64,000 nucleotides of DNA from Lysobacterales bacterium (GTDB lineage: Bacteria; Pseudomonadota; Gammaproteobacteria; Xanthomonadales; Ahniellaceae), in NCBI GenBank assembly GCA_016721845.1, contig JADKHK010000013.1:1470501-1534500 (forward strand), written 5' to 3'. The notes below the pieces were generated by a model that saw only the letters and a program-made list of their open reading frames with translations, was not told the origin of the DNA and did no database searches. The position numbers were made by a program, and so were the translations under genes. Every line of letters starts with the position of its first letter. Positions within the stretch are counted from its first letter, which is position 1. Positions 41,845-58,828 of this stretch are shown piece after piece.

Positions 41845-42672
41845 TTAACCCCTGCGATCGCGGACAATGAAGCGCTGCGTGCGCTTGTTCTTGCGGGTCT
41901 TGTAACCCTTGGTCGGCATGCCCCACGGGCTGACCGGATGCGGGTTACCCTGACCGGCGCGGGCCTCACCACCGCCGTGCGGATGGTCGACCGGGTTCAT
42001 CGCCGCACCGCGAACGGTCGGGCGGATGCCGCGCCAGCGCTGTGCACCGGCCTTGCCGATCTTGCGCAGGTTGTGTTCGTCGTTGCCGACTTCGCCGATC
42101 GTTGCGCGGCAGTCCGAAGGAACCTTGCGCATTTCACCGGAACGAAGACGCAGCGTCGCATAACCCTGGTCGCGCGCGATCAGCTGGGCGCCGGCACCGG
42201 CCGAACGCGCCAACTGCGCGCCCTTGCCAGGACGCATTTCGATGCAGTGCACCGTGGTACCGACCGGAATGTTGATCAGCGGCAACGAGTTGCCGACCTT
42301 GATCGGCGCATCCTTGCCCGCCACCAGTTGGTCGTTCACCTTCAGGCCCTTCGGCGAGATGATGTAGCGACGCTCACCGTCGGCGTAGCAAACCAGCGCG
42401 ATGTGCGCCGTGCGGTTCGGATCATATTCGATGCGCTCGACGCGGCAGGCGATGCCTTCCTTGTCACGCTTGAAATCGATGACGCGATAATTCTGCTTGT
42501 GACCACCACCCTTGTGACGGGTGGTGATGCGGCCGTGGTTGTTGCGGCCGCCAGTCTTGCCCTGCGACTCGGTCAGTGCGGCCAGCGGGCCGCCCTTGTG
42601 CAATCCCGGCGTGGACACGCGCACCATTTGGCGGCGGCCTGCCGAAGTCGGCTTGAATGTAATCAGTGCCAT
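41845..42672 (-). CDS. rplB: 50S ribosomal protein L2 (uL2)
   Basis: The 275-residue protein is uL2, close to the peptidyl-transferase centre. Marks are GGRNNHGRITTRHKGGGHKQNYRVIDFKR, CYADGERRYIISPKGL and the C-terminal RGAAMNPVDHPHGGGEA with the conserved catalytic-site His. GAGGT precedes the ATG. Confidence 0.98.
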   Translation of the reverse strand: MALITFKPTSAGRRQMVRVSTPGLHKGGPLAALTESQGKTGGRNNHGRITTRHKGGGHKQNYRVIDFKRDKEGIACRVERIEYDPNRTAHIALVCYADGERRYIISPKGLKVNDQLVAGKDAPIKVGNSLPLINIPVGTTVHCIEMRPGKGAQLARSAGAGAQLIARDQGYATLRLRSGEMRKVPSDCRATIGEVGNDEHNLRKIGKAGAQRWRGIRPTVRGAAMNPVDHPHGGGEARAGQGNPHPVSPWGMPTKGYKTRKNKRTQRFIVRDRRG

Positions 42673-42683
42673 GTTCGCTTACC

Positions 42684-42980
42684 TCAGGCCTTGGCCACGA
42701 TGTCGATCGTTTGGCCTTCGGCAAGGCTTACGTACGCCTTGCGGAAACCACCGCGACCACCGAGTCGACCCTTGAACGCCTTGGTCTTGCCCTTGACGTT
42801 CAAGACGTTGACCGCCTTGACATTGACCTTGAACAATTCTTCAACTGCCATCTTGACGTCGGCCTTGGTTGCGGTGGATGCAACCTCGAAGACGTACTGG
42901 TTGGCGCTTTCCTGGATGCGGGCGCTCTTCTCGGAAACGAGCGGCGCGCGCAGCACCTGCAACAGACGTTCGTTGCTCAT
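42684..42980 (-). CDS. rplW: 50S ribosomal protein L23 (uL23)
   Basis: The 98-residue protein is uL23 at the exit tunnel, the dock for trigger factor and SRP. RLLQVLRAPLVSEKSARIQESANQYVFEV and VNVLNVKGKTKAFKGRLGGRGGFRKAYVSL are typical. The ATG at 42980 overlaps the rplD stop as ATGA, and GGAG in rplD has the right spacing; a GTG at 42989 is less likely. Confidence 0.98.
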   Translation of the reverse strand: MSNERLLQVLRAPLVSEKSARIQESANQYVFEVASTATKADVKMAVEELFKVNVKAVNVLNVKGKTKAFKGRLGGRGGFRKAYVSLAEGQTIDIVAKA

Positions 42981-43579
42981 GCCAGCCACTCCTCGACCTT
43001 CTTGACCGTGTCGACGGTCATCACGACGTTGTCGGCGTAAACCAGGTCCACCGGATTCAGGCCAGCGACATCGACCACGCCGACATACGGCAGGTTCTGT
43101 GCGGCGAGGAACAGGTTCTGGCTACCGGCCTCGGTAACGATCAGCGTCTTGCCACCACCGAGCGACTCGATCTTGGCGTACAGCTGCTTGGTCTTCGGCG
43201 CATCGAGATCGAAATTCTCGACGACCTTGAGACGACCCGTGCGCGCCAGCTCCGACAGAATCGAGGCGATCGCACCGCGGTACATCTTGCGGTTGATCTT
43301 CTGCTCGAAGCTGCGCGGACGCGCGGCAAAGGCACGGCCACCGCCCACGAAGATCGGAGCGCGGTAGTCGCCGTGACGCGCACCGCCGCCCTTCTGCTTC
43401 TTGAACTTCTTGGTCGTACCCGACAGATCCGAACGCGACTTCTGCGCCTTGGTGCCGGAACGGCCGGCGGCGCGGAACGCGTTCACGACCTGATGGATCA
43501 GGTCCTGCTTGTACTCGCGACCGAACACGTCGTCGGAGACGCTCAGCGGCTGCTTGCTGTCAATGATATTCAGTTCCAT
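42977..43579 (-). CDS. rplD: 50S ribosomal protein L4 (uL4)
   Basis: The 200-residue protein is uL4, which lines the exit tunnel and in E. coli represses the S10 operon. The tunnel loop is GTKAQKSRSDLSGTTKKFKKQKGGGARHGDYRAPIFVGGGRAFAARPR. The ribosome site AAGGAG precedes the ATG. Confidence 0.98.
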   Translation of the reverse strand: MELNIIDSKQPLSVSDDVFGREYKQDLIHQVVNAFRAAGRSGTKAQKSRSDLSGTTKKFKKQKGGGARHGDYRAPIFVGGGRAFAARPRSFEQKINRKMYRGAIASILSELARTGRLKVVENFDLDAPKTKQLYAKIESLGGGKTLIVTEAGSQNLFLAAQNLPYVGVVDVAGLNPVDLVYADNVVMTVDTVKKVEEWLA

Positions 43580-43590
43580 GTCTGGGCTCC

Positions 43591-44238
43591 TTACTTCGCG
43601 GCCTTGGCCGCGGGACGCACGATCACGTCGCCGCCCGGAGCACCCGGCACCGCACCGCGGATCGCGATCAGACCGCGCTCTGCGTCGATGCGGACCACTT
43701 CGAGATTCATCGAAGTCTGGTTGATCGCACCCATGTGGCCGGACATCTTCTTGCCAGGAAACACTCGACCCGGCGTCTGGCGCTGGCCGATGGAGCCCGG
43801 CGAACGATGCGACAACGAGTTACCGTGCGTCGCGTCGCCCATCGTGAAGTGGTGGCGCTTGATCGTGCCCTGGAAACCCTTGCCCTTGGTCACGCCGGCG
43901 ACATCCACCGCCTGGCCGACCTTGAACAACTCGTCCGCCTTGAGCTCTGCGCCGACGGCAAAACTGCCGATCTGCGCATCGTCCACGCGGAATTCCCAGA
44001 GACCGCGACCGGCCTCGACCTTGGCCTTGGCGTAATGGCCAGCCAACGGCTTGGTCACAAGCGCAGCGCGCTTCTTGCCAGCCGTCACCTGGATCGCCGA
44101 ATAGCCATCCGTTTCTTTGGTCTTCACCTGGGTGATGCGGTTCGGTGATGCTTCAATCAGCGTCACCGGTACCGACACACCGTCTTCCGTGAAGACTCGC
44201 GTCATGCCGCATTTGCGGCCTACCAAACCGATACTCAT
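43591..44238 (-). CDS. rplC: 50S ribosomal protein L3 (uL3)
   Basis: The 215-residue protein is uL3, an assembly initiator near the peptidyl-transferase centre. It opens MSIGLVGRKCGMTRVFTEDG and holds the central extension GVTKGKGFQGTIKRHHFTMGDATHGNSLSHRSPGSIGQRQTPGRVFPGKKMSGHMG, including the Gln modified by PrmB in E. coli. AGGAC precedes the ATG. Confidence 0.98.
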   Translation of the reverse strand: MSIGLVGRKCGMTRVFTEDGVSVPVTLIEASPNRITQVKTKETDGYSAIQVTAGKKRAALVTKPLAGHYAKAKVEAGRGLWEFRVDDAQIGSFAVGAELKADELFKVGQAVDVAGVTKGKGFQGTIKRHHFTMGDATHGNSLSHRSPGSIGQRQTPGRVFPGKKMSGHMGAINQTSMNLEVVRIDAERGLIAIRGAVPGAPGGDVIVRPAAKAAK

Positions 44239-44261
44239 GTTCCTGTCCTAATTGCGGCGCT

Positions 44262-44573
44262 TTAATACAGCTTGATCTGGACGTCCACGCCAGCGGCGAG
44301 GTCAAGCTTCATCAGCGCATCTACGGTCTTGTCGTTGGGATCGACAATATCCAGAACGCGTTTGTGGGTACGGGTCTCGTACTGATCACGCGCGTCCTTG
44401 TCCACGTGCGGCGAGACCAGCACGGTGTAACGCTCGATCTTCGTCGGAAGCGGAATCGGACCGTGCACTTGCGCGCCGGTACGCTTCGCGGTTTCGACGA
44501 TTTCGCTCGCGGACTTGTCGATCAAGCGGTGATCGAAAGCCTTGAGACGAATTCGGATTTTCTGGTCTGCCAT
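44262..44573 (-). CDS. rpsJ: 30S ribosomal protein S10 (uS10, NusE)
   Basis: The 103-residue protein is uS10, also the NusE antitermination factor that links NusG to the ribosome: MADQKIRIRLKAFDHRLIDKSASEIVETAKRTGAQVHGPIPLPTKIERYTVLVSPHVDKDARDQYETRTHKRVLDI. The ATG at 44573 follows AAGGACACGGCA. A 7-base GC hairpin (44599-44620) stands in the 71-base gap after tuf and may attenuate or process the transcript. Confidence 0.98.
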   Translation of the reverse strand: MADQKIRIRLKAFDHRLIDKSASEIVETAKRTGAQVHGPIPLPTKIERYTVLVSPHVDKDARDQYETRTHKRVLDIVDPNDKTVDALMKLDLAAGVDVQIKLY

Positions 44574-44644
44574 TGCCGTGTCCTTCTTGTTGACGGACCG
44601 CGGGGCGCGCACACCCCGCGATGCTCGTGAATTTCAATCGATGT

Positions 44645-45834
44645 TTAAACGAGGACCTTGGCGACGACGCCGGCGCCGACGGTACGGCCGCCTTCGCGGA
44701 TCGCGAAACGCAGGCCTTCTTCCATCGCGATCGGGTGAATCAGCGTCACCACCATCTTGGTGTTGTCGCCCGGCATCACCATCTCCACGCCTTCCGGCAG
44801 CTCGCACGCACCCGTCACGTCCGTCGTACGGAAGTAGAACTGCGGACGGTAGCCGCGGAAGAACGGCGTATGACGACCGCCCTCTTCCTTCGACAACACG
44901 TACACCTCAGCCTCGAACTTCGTGTGCGGCGTGATCGTGCCCGGCTTGCAGATGACCTGACCGCGCTCGATGTCCTCGCGCTTCGTGCCGCGCAGCAGCA
45001 GACCGGCATTGTCGCCCGCCTGACCCTGATCCAGCAGCTTGCGGAACATCTCGACGCCCGTCACCGTCGTCTTCGTCGTCGGACGAATACCGACAATTTC
45101 GATTTCCTCGCCCACCTTGATGATGCCGCGCTCGATACGACCCGTCACCACCGTGCCACGACCCGAAATCGAGAACACGTCTTCGACCGGCATCAGGAAC
45201 GGCTTGTCCACGTCGCGCTTCGGCTCCGGAATGTAGCTGTCCAGCGCTTCCACCAGCTTGATGATCGCCGGCACGCCGATTTCGCTCTGATCACCTTCCA
45301 GCGCCTTCAGCGCCGAACCCTTGATGATCGGCGTGTCGTCGCCCGGGAAGTTGTACTTGCTCAGCAGGTCCCGGACTTCCATCTCGACCAGCTCCAGCAA
45401 CTCGGCGTCGTCCACCATGTCCGCCTTGTTCAGGAAGACCACGATGTACGGCACGCCGACCTGACGCGCCAGCAGAATGTGTTCGCGCGTCTGCGGCATC
45501 GGACCATCCGCCGCCGAGCACACCAGGATCGCGCCGTCCATCTGCGCCGCACCCGTGATCATGTTCTTCACGTAGTCCGCATGGCCCGGGCAATCCACGT
45601 GCGCGTAATGACGGTTCGGCGATTCATATTCCACGTGCGCCGTCGAGATCGTGATCCCGCGCGCCTTCTCTTCCGGCGCCGCGTCGATCTGGTCGTATGC
45701 CTTGAACTCGCCACCAAACGCTCCGCGCCGACCTTCGTCAGCGCCGCCGTCAGCGTCGTCTTGCCGTGATCCACGTGACCAATCGTGCCCACGTTCACGT
45801 GCGGCTTGGTGCGTTCGAATTTACCCTTTGCCAT
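44645..45834 (-). CDS. tuf: elongation factor Tu, copy 1 (frameshifted as sequenced)
   Basis: EF-Tu delivers aminoacyl-tRNA to the ribosome as a GTP complex. The first 39 or so codons (MAKGKFERTKPHVNVGTIGHVDHGKTTLTAALTKVGAERL) are in one frame; the rest (EYESPNRHYAHVDCPGHADYVKNM onward) is in another. The 1190-base span is one short of a 396-codon gene plus stop. Copy 2 has CCAAAACG where this copy has CCAAACG (45714-45720), so one A is missing. Repaired, the protein is a normal EF-Tu. It lies between fusA and rpsJ, the tufA position of E. coli. Confidence 0.93.
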
Positions 45835-45876
45835 GACTGCAAACCCTTAAGAATTGAAAGTCGAAATGAAAGTGGA

Positions 45877-47970
45877 TCAGGCGTTTTTCTTGATCACGGA
45901 TTCAGCGATGTTGTTCGGCGCTTCGGCGTAGTGATCGAATTCCATCGTGAAAGTGGCGCGACCCTGCGACATCGAACGCATAGAAGTGGCGTAGCCGAAC
46001 ATCTCGCCGAGCGGAACCATCGCGTTGATGACCTTGCCCGACGGCGTGTCATCCGAACCCTGCAGGATGCCGCGTCGACGACTCAGGTCGCCCATCACGT
46101 CGCCCATGTAGTCTTCCGGCGTCACCACCTCGACCTTCATGATCGGTTCCAGCAAAGCCGGATTCGCTTTGTGGAACGCTTCCTTGAAGGCCATCGAGCC
46201 GGCCACCTTGAATGCCATTTCGTTCGAGTCGACATCGTGGTACGAGCCGTCGACCGCGCGGATCTTGACGTCAACCACCGGGAACCCGGCGAGCACGCCG
46301 TTCTTGATGGCTTCCTGGATGCCCTTGTCGGCCGCAGTCACGTACTCCTTCGGAACCACGCCACCGACGATGGCATTTTCGAAGAGGTAACCGCCACCGC
46401 GTTCCATCGGCTCCATCTCGATGACAATGTGACCGTATTGGCCACGACCGCCCGACTGGCGCACGAACTTGCCTTCCTGACGCACCGCTTTGCGGATTGC
46501 TTCACGATAGGCGACCTGCGGCTTGCCAACATTGGCCTCGACGTTGAATTCGCGCTTCATGCGATCGACGAGGATTTCGAGATGGAGTTCACCCATGCCC
46601 GAAATGATCGTCTGAGCCGATTCTTCATCGGTTCGCACGCGGAACGACGGATCTTCCTGAGCGAGACGGCCCAGCGCAATGCCCATCTTTTCCTGATCCG
46701 ACTTGGTCTTCGGCTCCACCGCCATCGAAATGACGGGTTCCGGGAAGATCATGCGCTCCAGGGTGATGACGTGATCTTGCGCACACAGCGTGTCGCCAGT
46801 GGTGACGTCTTTCAGACCCACCGCCGCAGCGATGTCGCCCGCCAGCACTTCCTTGATCTCGTCGCGCTGATTGGCATGCATCTGCAGGATGCGGCCGATG
46901 CGCTCCTTCTTCGACTTGACCGGGTTGTACACCTGGTCACCCGCATTCAGCGTGCCCGAATAGACACGGAAGAACGTCAGCGATCCGACGAACGGGTCGG
47001 TCATGATCTTGAACGCAAGCGCCGAGAACGGCTCCTTGTCGCCCGGCGTACGGGTCGCTTCCTTGTCGTTCTCGTCGAGACCGCGAACCGGCGGACGGTC
47101 GGCGGGTGACGGCAGGAAATGGATGACCGCATCGAGCATGGCCTGCACGCCCTTGTTCTTGAAGGCGGTGCCGCAAAACATCGGGATGATGTCGCAGGTC
47201 AAGGTGCGAGCACGAATGCCGCCCATGATCTCTTCCTCGGAGAGGTCACCCTCTTCGAGATACTTGTTCATCAGGACTTCCGACGATTCGGCGGCCGCTT
47301 CCATCATGAACTCGCGAGCCTTCTTGGCGTCATCGAGCATGCCGGCGGGCACTTCGCCATAAGTGAAGGTCGTGCCCTGATTCGACATGTCCCAGATGAT
47401 CGCTTTCATCTTGAGCAGATCGATCACGCCCTCGAAGCTGTCTTCCGCACCGATCGGCAACTGCATCGGAACCGGATACGCGTTCAGGCGCGACTTCAGC
47501 TGATCGACGACCTTGGAGAAGTTCGCACCGGTACGGTCCATCTTGTTGACGAACGCAAGACGCGGCACCGAATACTTGTTGGCCTGGCGCCACACCGTTT
47601 CCGACTGCGGCTGGACACCACCGACGGCGCACAGCACGAACACCGCACCATCAAGCACGCGCAAGGAACGCTCGACTTCAATGGTGAAGTCGACGTGACC
47701 GGGCGTATCGATGATGTTGAACCGGTGCTGCTGCATGGACTTGTCCATGCCCGCCCAGAAGCAGGTCGTCGCAGCGGACGTGATCGTGATGCCGCGTTCC
47801 TGCTCTTGCTCCATCCAGTCCATCGTCGCGGCGCCGTCATGGACTTCGCCGATTTTGTGGTTCACCCCGGTGTAGAACAGGATGCGTTCGGTCGTGGTCG
47901 TCTTGCCAGCATCGATGTGAGCCATGATGCCGAAGTTGCGATAACGATCGATGGGCGTAATGCGCGCCAT
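45877..47970 (-). CDS. fusA: elongation factor G
   Basis: The 697-residue GTPase drives translocation and, with RRF, ribosome recycling. The G1 motif AHIDAGKTTTTER, switch I EQERGITITSAATTCFW, G3 IDTPGHVDFT and G4 FVNKMDRTGANF are visible, followed by domains II-V. Only one fusA is in the window. It lies 18 bases after rpsG and 42 before tuf copy 1, as in the str operon of E. coli. Confidence 0.98.
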   Translation of the reverse strand: MARITPIDRYRNFGIMAHIDAGKTTTTERILFYTGVNHKIGEVHDGAATMDWMEQEQERGITITSAATTCFWAGMDKSMQQHRFNIIDTPGHVDFTIEVERSLRVLDGAVFVLCAVGGVQPQSETVWRQANKYSVPRLAFVNKMDRTGANFSKVVDQLKSRLNAYPVPMQLPIGAEDSFEGVIDLLKMKAIIWDMSNQGTTFTYGEVPAGMLDDAKKAREFMMEAAAESSEVLMNKYLEEGDLSEEEIMGGIRARTLTCDIIPMFCGTAFKNKGVQAMLDAVIHFLPSPADRPPVRGLDENDKEATRTPGDKEPFSALAFKIMTDPFVGSLTFFRVYSGTLNAGDQVYNPVKSKKERIGRILQMHANQRDEIKEVLAGDIAAAVGLKDVTTGDTLCAQDHVITLERMIFPEPVISMAVEPKTKSDQEKMGIALGRLAQEDPSFRVRTDEESAQTIISGMGELHLEILVDRMKREFNVEANVGKPQVAYREAIRKAVRQEGKFVRQSGGRGQYGHIVIEMEPMERGGGYLFENAIVGGVVPKEYVTAADKGIQEAIKNGVLAGFPVVDVKIRAVDGSYHDVDSNEMAFKVAGSMAFKEAFHKANPALLEPIMKVEVVTPEDYMGDVMGDLSRRRGILQGSDDTPSGKVINAMVPLGEMFGYATSMRSMSQGRATFTMEFDHYAEAPNNIAESVIKKNA

Positions 47971-47988
47971 TGTCTGAGTCCTGTCCGA

Positions 47989-48456
47989 TTACCAGCGGTA
48001 GTGCGCGAAAGCTTTGTTAGCTTCGGCCATACGATGAGTTTCTTCACGCTTCTTGACGGCGCCGCCGCGGCTTTCCGCCGCATCGATCAGCTCGCCTGCA
48101 AGCTTGCGCGGCATCGACGTTTCACCACGCTTGCGCGCAGCGTCGATGGTCCAGCGCATGGCCAACGCCATGCGGCGGGCCGGACGGACTTCAACCGGAA
48201 CCTGATAGGTCGCACCACCGACGCGGCGCGACTTCACTTCGACCGCCGGTGAGACATTGCTCAGCGCCTTGTCGACGAGCGCGAGCGCGTCCGCATTCTT
48301 TTCACCGATCACGTCAAGCGCACCATAGACGATGCCTTCGGCGGTCGACTTCTTGCCGCTTTTCATGATCATGTTGATGAAGCGCGCGATCGTCTCGCTC
48401 CCGTGCTTGGGATCGGGAAGCAGGGTGCGCTGCGGAGTAGAGCCTTTACGCGACAT
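47989..48456 (-). CDS. rpsG: 30S ribosomal protein S7 (uS7)
   Basis: The 155-residue protein is uS7, which starts assembly of the 30S head and in E. coli represses the str operon: MSRKGSTPQRTLLPDPKHGSETIARFINMIMKSGKKSTAEGIVYGAL, KSRRVGGATYQVPVEVRPARRMALAMRW and HRMAEANKAFAHYRW. The length is in the usual range. Confidence 0.98.
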   Translation of the reverse strand: MSRKGSTPQRTLLPDPKHGSETIARFINMIMKSGKKSTAEGIVYGALDVIGEKNADALALVDKALSNVSPAVEVKSRRVGGATYQVPVEVRPARRMALAMRWTIDAARKRGETSMPRKLAGELIDAAESRGGAVKKREETHRMAEANKAFAHYRW

Positions 48457-48479
48457 AAGAATTCAACCCAGACTGGAGT

Positions 48480-48854
48480 TTAGGATTTCGGGCGCTTGGC
48501 GCCGTACTTCGAACGACCCTGGCGACGCTTGGCGACGCCGGAGGCATCGAGCGAGCCGCGCACGGTGTGGTAACGCACACCCGGCAGGTCCTTGACACGA
48601 CCACCGCGGATCAGAACGACCGAGTGCTCCTGCAGATTGTGGCCTTCGCCACCGATGTAGCTGATCACTTCAAAGCCGTTCGTGAGGCGGACCTTGGCGA
48701 CCTTGCGAAGTGCCGAATTCGGCTTCTTCGGGGTCGTCGTGTAGACGCGGGTGCAGACGCCACGACGCTGCGGGCAGCTCGCCAGGGCCGGCGATGCGCT
48801 CTTGTAGGTTTTCGGACGGCGCGCAGTGCGCACCAACTGGTTGATCGTCGCCAT
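48480..48854 (-). CDS. rpsL: 30S ribosomal protein S12 (uS12)
   Basis: The 124-residue protein is uS12 at the decoding centre. MATINQLVRTARRPKTYKSASPAL, TTTPKKPNSALRKVAKVRLTNGFEVISYIGGEGHNLQEHSVVLIRGGRVKDLPGVRYHTVRG are family-typical. Lys43 (TPKKPNS) and Lys88 (GGRVKDLPG) are unchanged, the streptomycin-sensitive state. It opens the str operon with a promoter at 48915-48943. Confidence 0.98.
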   Translation of the reverse strand: MATINQLVRTARRPKTYKSASPALASCPQRRGVCTRVYTTTPKKPNSALRKVAKVRLTNGFEVISYIGGEGHNLQEHSVVLIRGGRVKDLPGVRYHTVRGSLDASGVAKRRQGRSKYGAKRPKS

Positions 48855-48878
48855 GTGAAAGAGTCCTGAGAAACGAGA

Positions 48879-48904
48879 GACAGGCCGGCACCAGCCGACC
48901 TGTC
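48879..48904 (-). promoter_or_regulatory. hairpin at the 5' end of the rpsL transcript
   Basis: GACAGG and CCTGTC pair and enclose a second helix (CGGC/GCCG) with a short loop. The stem lies just after the predicted transcription start (about 48908) and 25 bases before the rpsL ATG. It could stabilise the mRNA end or take part in regulation. Confidence 0.5.
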
Positions 48905-48914
48905 AGCTTTGAGA

Positions 48915-48943
48915 CTTTAACAGCCAGTTAACCTAGCTGTCAA
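48915..48943 (-). promoter_or_regulatory. promoter of the rpsL-rpsG-fusA-tuf operon
   Basis: On the minus strand a perfect TTGACA (48938-48943) is followed after 17 bases by TTAAAG (48915-48920). Transcription would start near 48908, giving a leader of about 54 bases before rpsL. Confidence 0.7.
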
Positions 48944-48974
48944 CGACACCACTACCATCCTTGGCCGCGAACAC

Positions 48975-48993
48975 GAGGTGCTTCCTGCACCTC
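48975..48993 (-). terminator. hairpin after rpoC
   Basis: GAGGTGC-N5-GCACCTC is a perfect 7-base stem 22 bases after the rpoC stop. The T-run is poor (GTGTTCG), so if it terminates transcription it is probably weak or needs a factor. Confidence 0.4.
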
Positions 48994-49014
48994 ATTTCGT
49001 ATGTTTAACGGGCC

Positions 49015-53218
<4,204 letters not shown>

Positions 53219-53237
53219 GGCATCAATCTCCTAAAGC

Positions 53238-57398
<4,161 letters not shown>

Positions 57399-57512
57399 GG
57401 TCGCGCTACCACCCTGGTTGTGCGGGCCGATGTCGGCCCGGAGTAAAGAAACGGGAATTGGAAAAAACGGCGTTGGACTGCCGCGCTTTCCGATGACCGC
57501 TCATGACAAGCG

Positions 57513-57543
57513 GAAAAGGCCGGGGGCTTTCGCCCCCAGCCTT
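57513..57543 (-). terminator. terminator-like attenuator between rplL and rpoB
   Basis: AAGGCTGGGGGC-GAAA-GCCCCCGGCCTT folds on the minus strand with one mismatch and a GAAA loop, then TTTTCC. As in E. coli, a partial terminator between rplL and rpoB would lower rpoBC relative to the L7/L12 genes. Confidence 0.75.
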
Positions 57544-57579
57544 GCGTGCTCGGAAACAGCTCCGAGCGCCAAGTCGGTC

Positions 57580-57951
57580 TTACTTGAGTTCGACCGCGGC
57601 GCCTGCAGCTTCGAGTTCCTTCTTGAACTTCTCGGCGTCGGCCTTGCTGACCGCGTCCTTGACGGTCTGCGGGGCGCCTTCGACGAGGTCCTTCGCTTCC
57701 TTGAGGCCCAGGCCAGTGATGGCACGAACGGCCTTGATGACTTCGACCTTCTTCTCGCCGGCGGCCTTGAGGACGACGGTGAATTCGGTCTTCTCTTCGA
57801 CCGGGGCGGCGGCGGCGGCCGGGCCGGCAGCAGCAACCGGAGCAGCGGCGGAGACGCCGAACTTCTCTTCGATGGCGCGGACCAGTTCCATCACTTCCAT
57901 CAGGGACTTGCTGGCGATCGCGTCAACGATCTGATCGTTGGAAAGGGACAT
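57580..57951 (-). CDS. rplL: 50S ribosomal protein L7/L12 (bL12)
   Basis: The 123-residue protein is bL12, the multi-copy stalk protein that recruits translation GTPases. The N-terminal dimer domain (MSLSNDQIVDAIASKSLMEVMELVRAIEEKFGV), Ala/Gly/Pro hinge (AAAPVAAAGPAAAAAPVEEKTEF) and C-domain (KVEVIKAVRAITGLGLKEAKDLVEGAPQTVKDAVSKADAEKFKKELEAAGA) are all present. It lies 57 bases after rplJ. Confidence 0.98.
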   Translation of the reverse strand: MSLSNDQIVDAIASKSLMEVMELVRAIEEKFGVSAAAPVAAAGPAAAAAPVEEKTEFTVVLKAAGEKKVEVIKAVRAITGLGLKEAKDLVEGAPQTVKDAVSKADAEKFKKELEAAGAAVELK

Positions 57952-58008
57952 TGTGATTACCTCTGAATGTTTTCTGGATGATGTGGTTCGAGATGCGAAA
58001 TCGTTCGA

Positions 58009-58521
58009 TCAGGCTGCGGCGGCTTCTTCGCCACCACCCTGCTTGTCGGCCACTGCCTTGACCGCACGGGCGAACATCGCCGCCGGTTCGGACAGCACGC
58101 GCGCCAGCATGGCGAGGGCCTGGTCGCGGGTCGGCAGTGCTGCGAGCACTTCGACATGCGAGGCCGGATACAGCTTGTCGCCGACGACGACGATCTTGGC
58201 CTTGAGCTTGTCGTTGGCCTTCGAGAACTCCTTGATCAGACGACCGGCGGCGCCGGGCTCTTCCATGGAGAACGCGTAGAGCAACGGGCCGGTCAGCTCG
58301 TCCTTGGCGATCTCGTAGCTCGTGCCGGCCACCGCGCGCGAGGCGAGGGTGTTCTTCACGACCTTGAGAAAGACGCCGGACTCGCGCGCCTTCTTGCGCA
58401 TCGCCGTCATGCTGCTGACATTGACGCCGGCATACTCGGCGGCAATCAGGGAATGGGCTTTTGCAGCCACGCCCGCGAGTTCAGCAACGACTTCTTGCTT
58501 CTGAGACAGATTGAGAGCCAT
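58009..58521 (-). CDS. rplJ: 50S ribosomal protein L10 (uL10)
   Basis: The 170-residue protein is uL10, base of the L7/L12 stalk: MALNLSQKQEVVAELAGVAAKAHSLIAAEYAGVNVSSMTAMRKKARESGVFLKVVKNTLASRAV, with the Ala/Lys-rich C-terminal helix that holds L12 dimers. AGGAGG precedes the ATG at good spacing. The L10-L12 complex controls this operon through the leader upstream. Confidence 0.98.
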   Translation of the reverse strand: MALNLSQKQEVVAELAGVAAKAHSLIAAEYAGVNVSSMTAMRKKARESGVFLKVVKNTLASRAVAGTSYEIAKDELTGPLLYAFSMEEPGAAGRLIKEFSKANDKLKAKIVVVGDKLYPASHVEVLAALPTRDQALAMLARVLSEPAAMFARAVKAVADKQGGGEEAAAA

Positions 58522-58828
58522 TTCACTCCTCCTGTTGATTTCCGTTCGCGGCTCCTGCCGCCAACGGTCCGAAGCGGCACTGATCCCTCAGCGCCGGGGA
58601 CGCGGGCGTCCCGGTGGTGGCCGTTCCAGAAAAGCTTGGTTCGGGCGACACCATCTACGCAGGTCGGCTTCCTTCCGATTAAGGCGGCTTCGCGTGGCCA
58701 TCTTGCGATGGGCGACTCTTGTCGCGCGCGGGCACACCACCTGCGGTCTTTGACGGCCACCCTGCGACGTGAATCGCAGGGAGCCCTCAAAAATCGGCGA
58801 CCGGTCCCGCCGGTCGCCGTTGAATCGA
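58522..58828 (-). promoter_or_regulatory. rplJ leader region (candidate L10 leader)
   Basis: This 307-base gap between rplA and rplJ has no gene. It is long and GC-rich with several self-complementary stretches (for example around CTGCGATTCACGTCGCAG, 58760-58782). It also holds CTGCGTAGATGGTG (58652-58665), which resembles the conserved part of the gammaproteobacterial L10 leader, CGTAGACGG. In E. coli the L10-L12 complex binds such a leader and shuts down translation of rplJL. A promoter may also lie here, but none is convincing. Confidence 0.5.
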
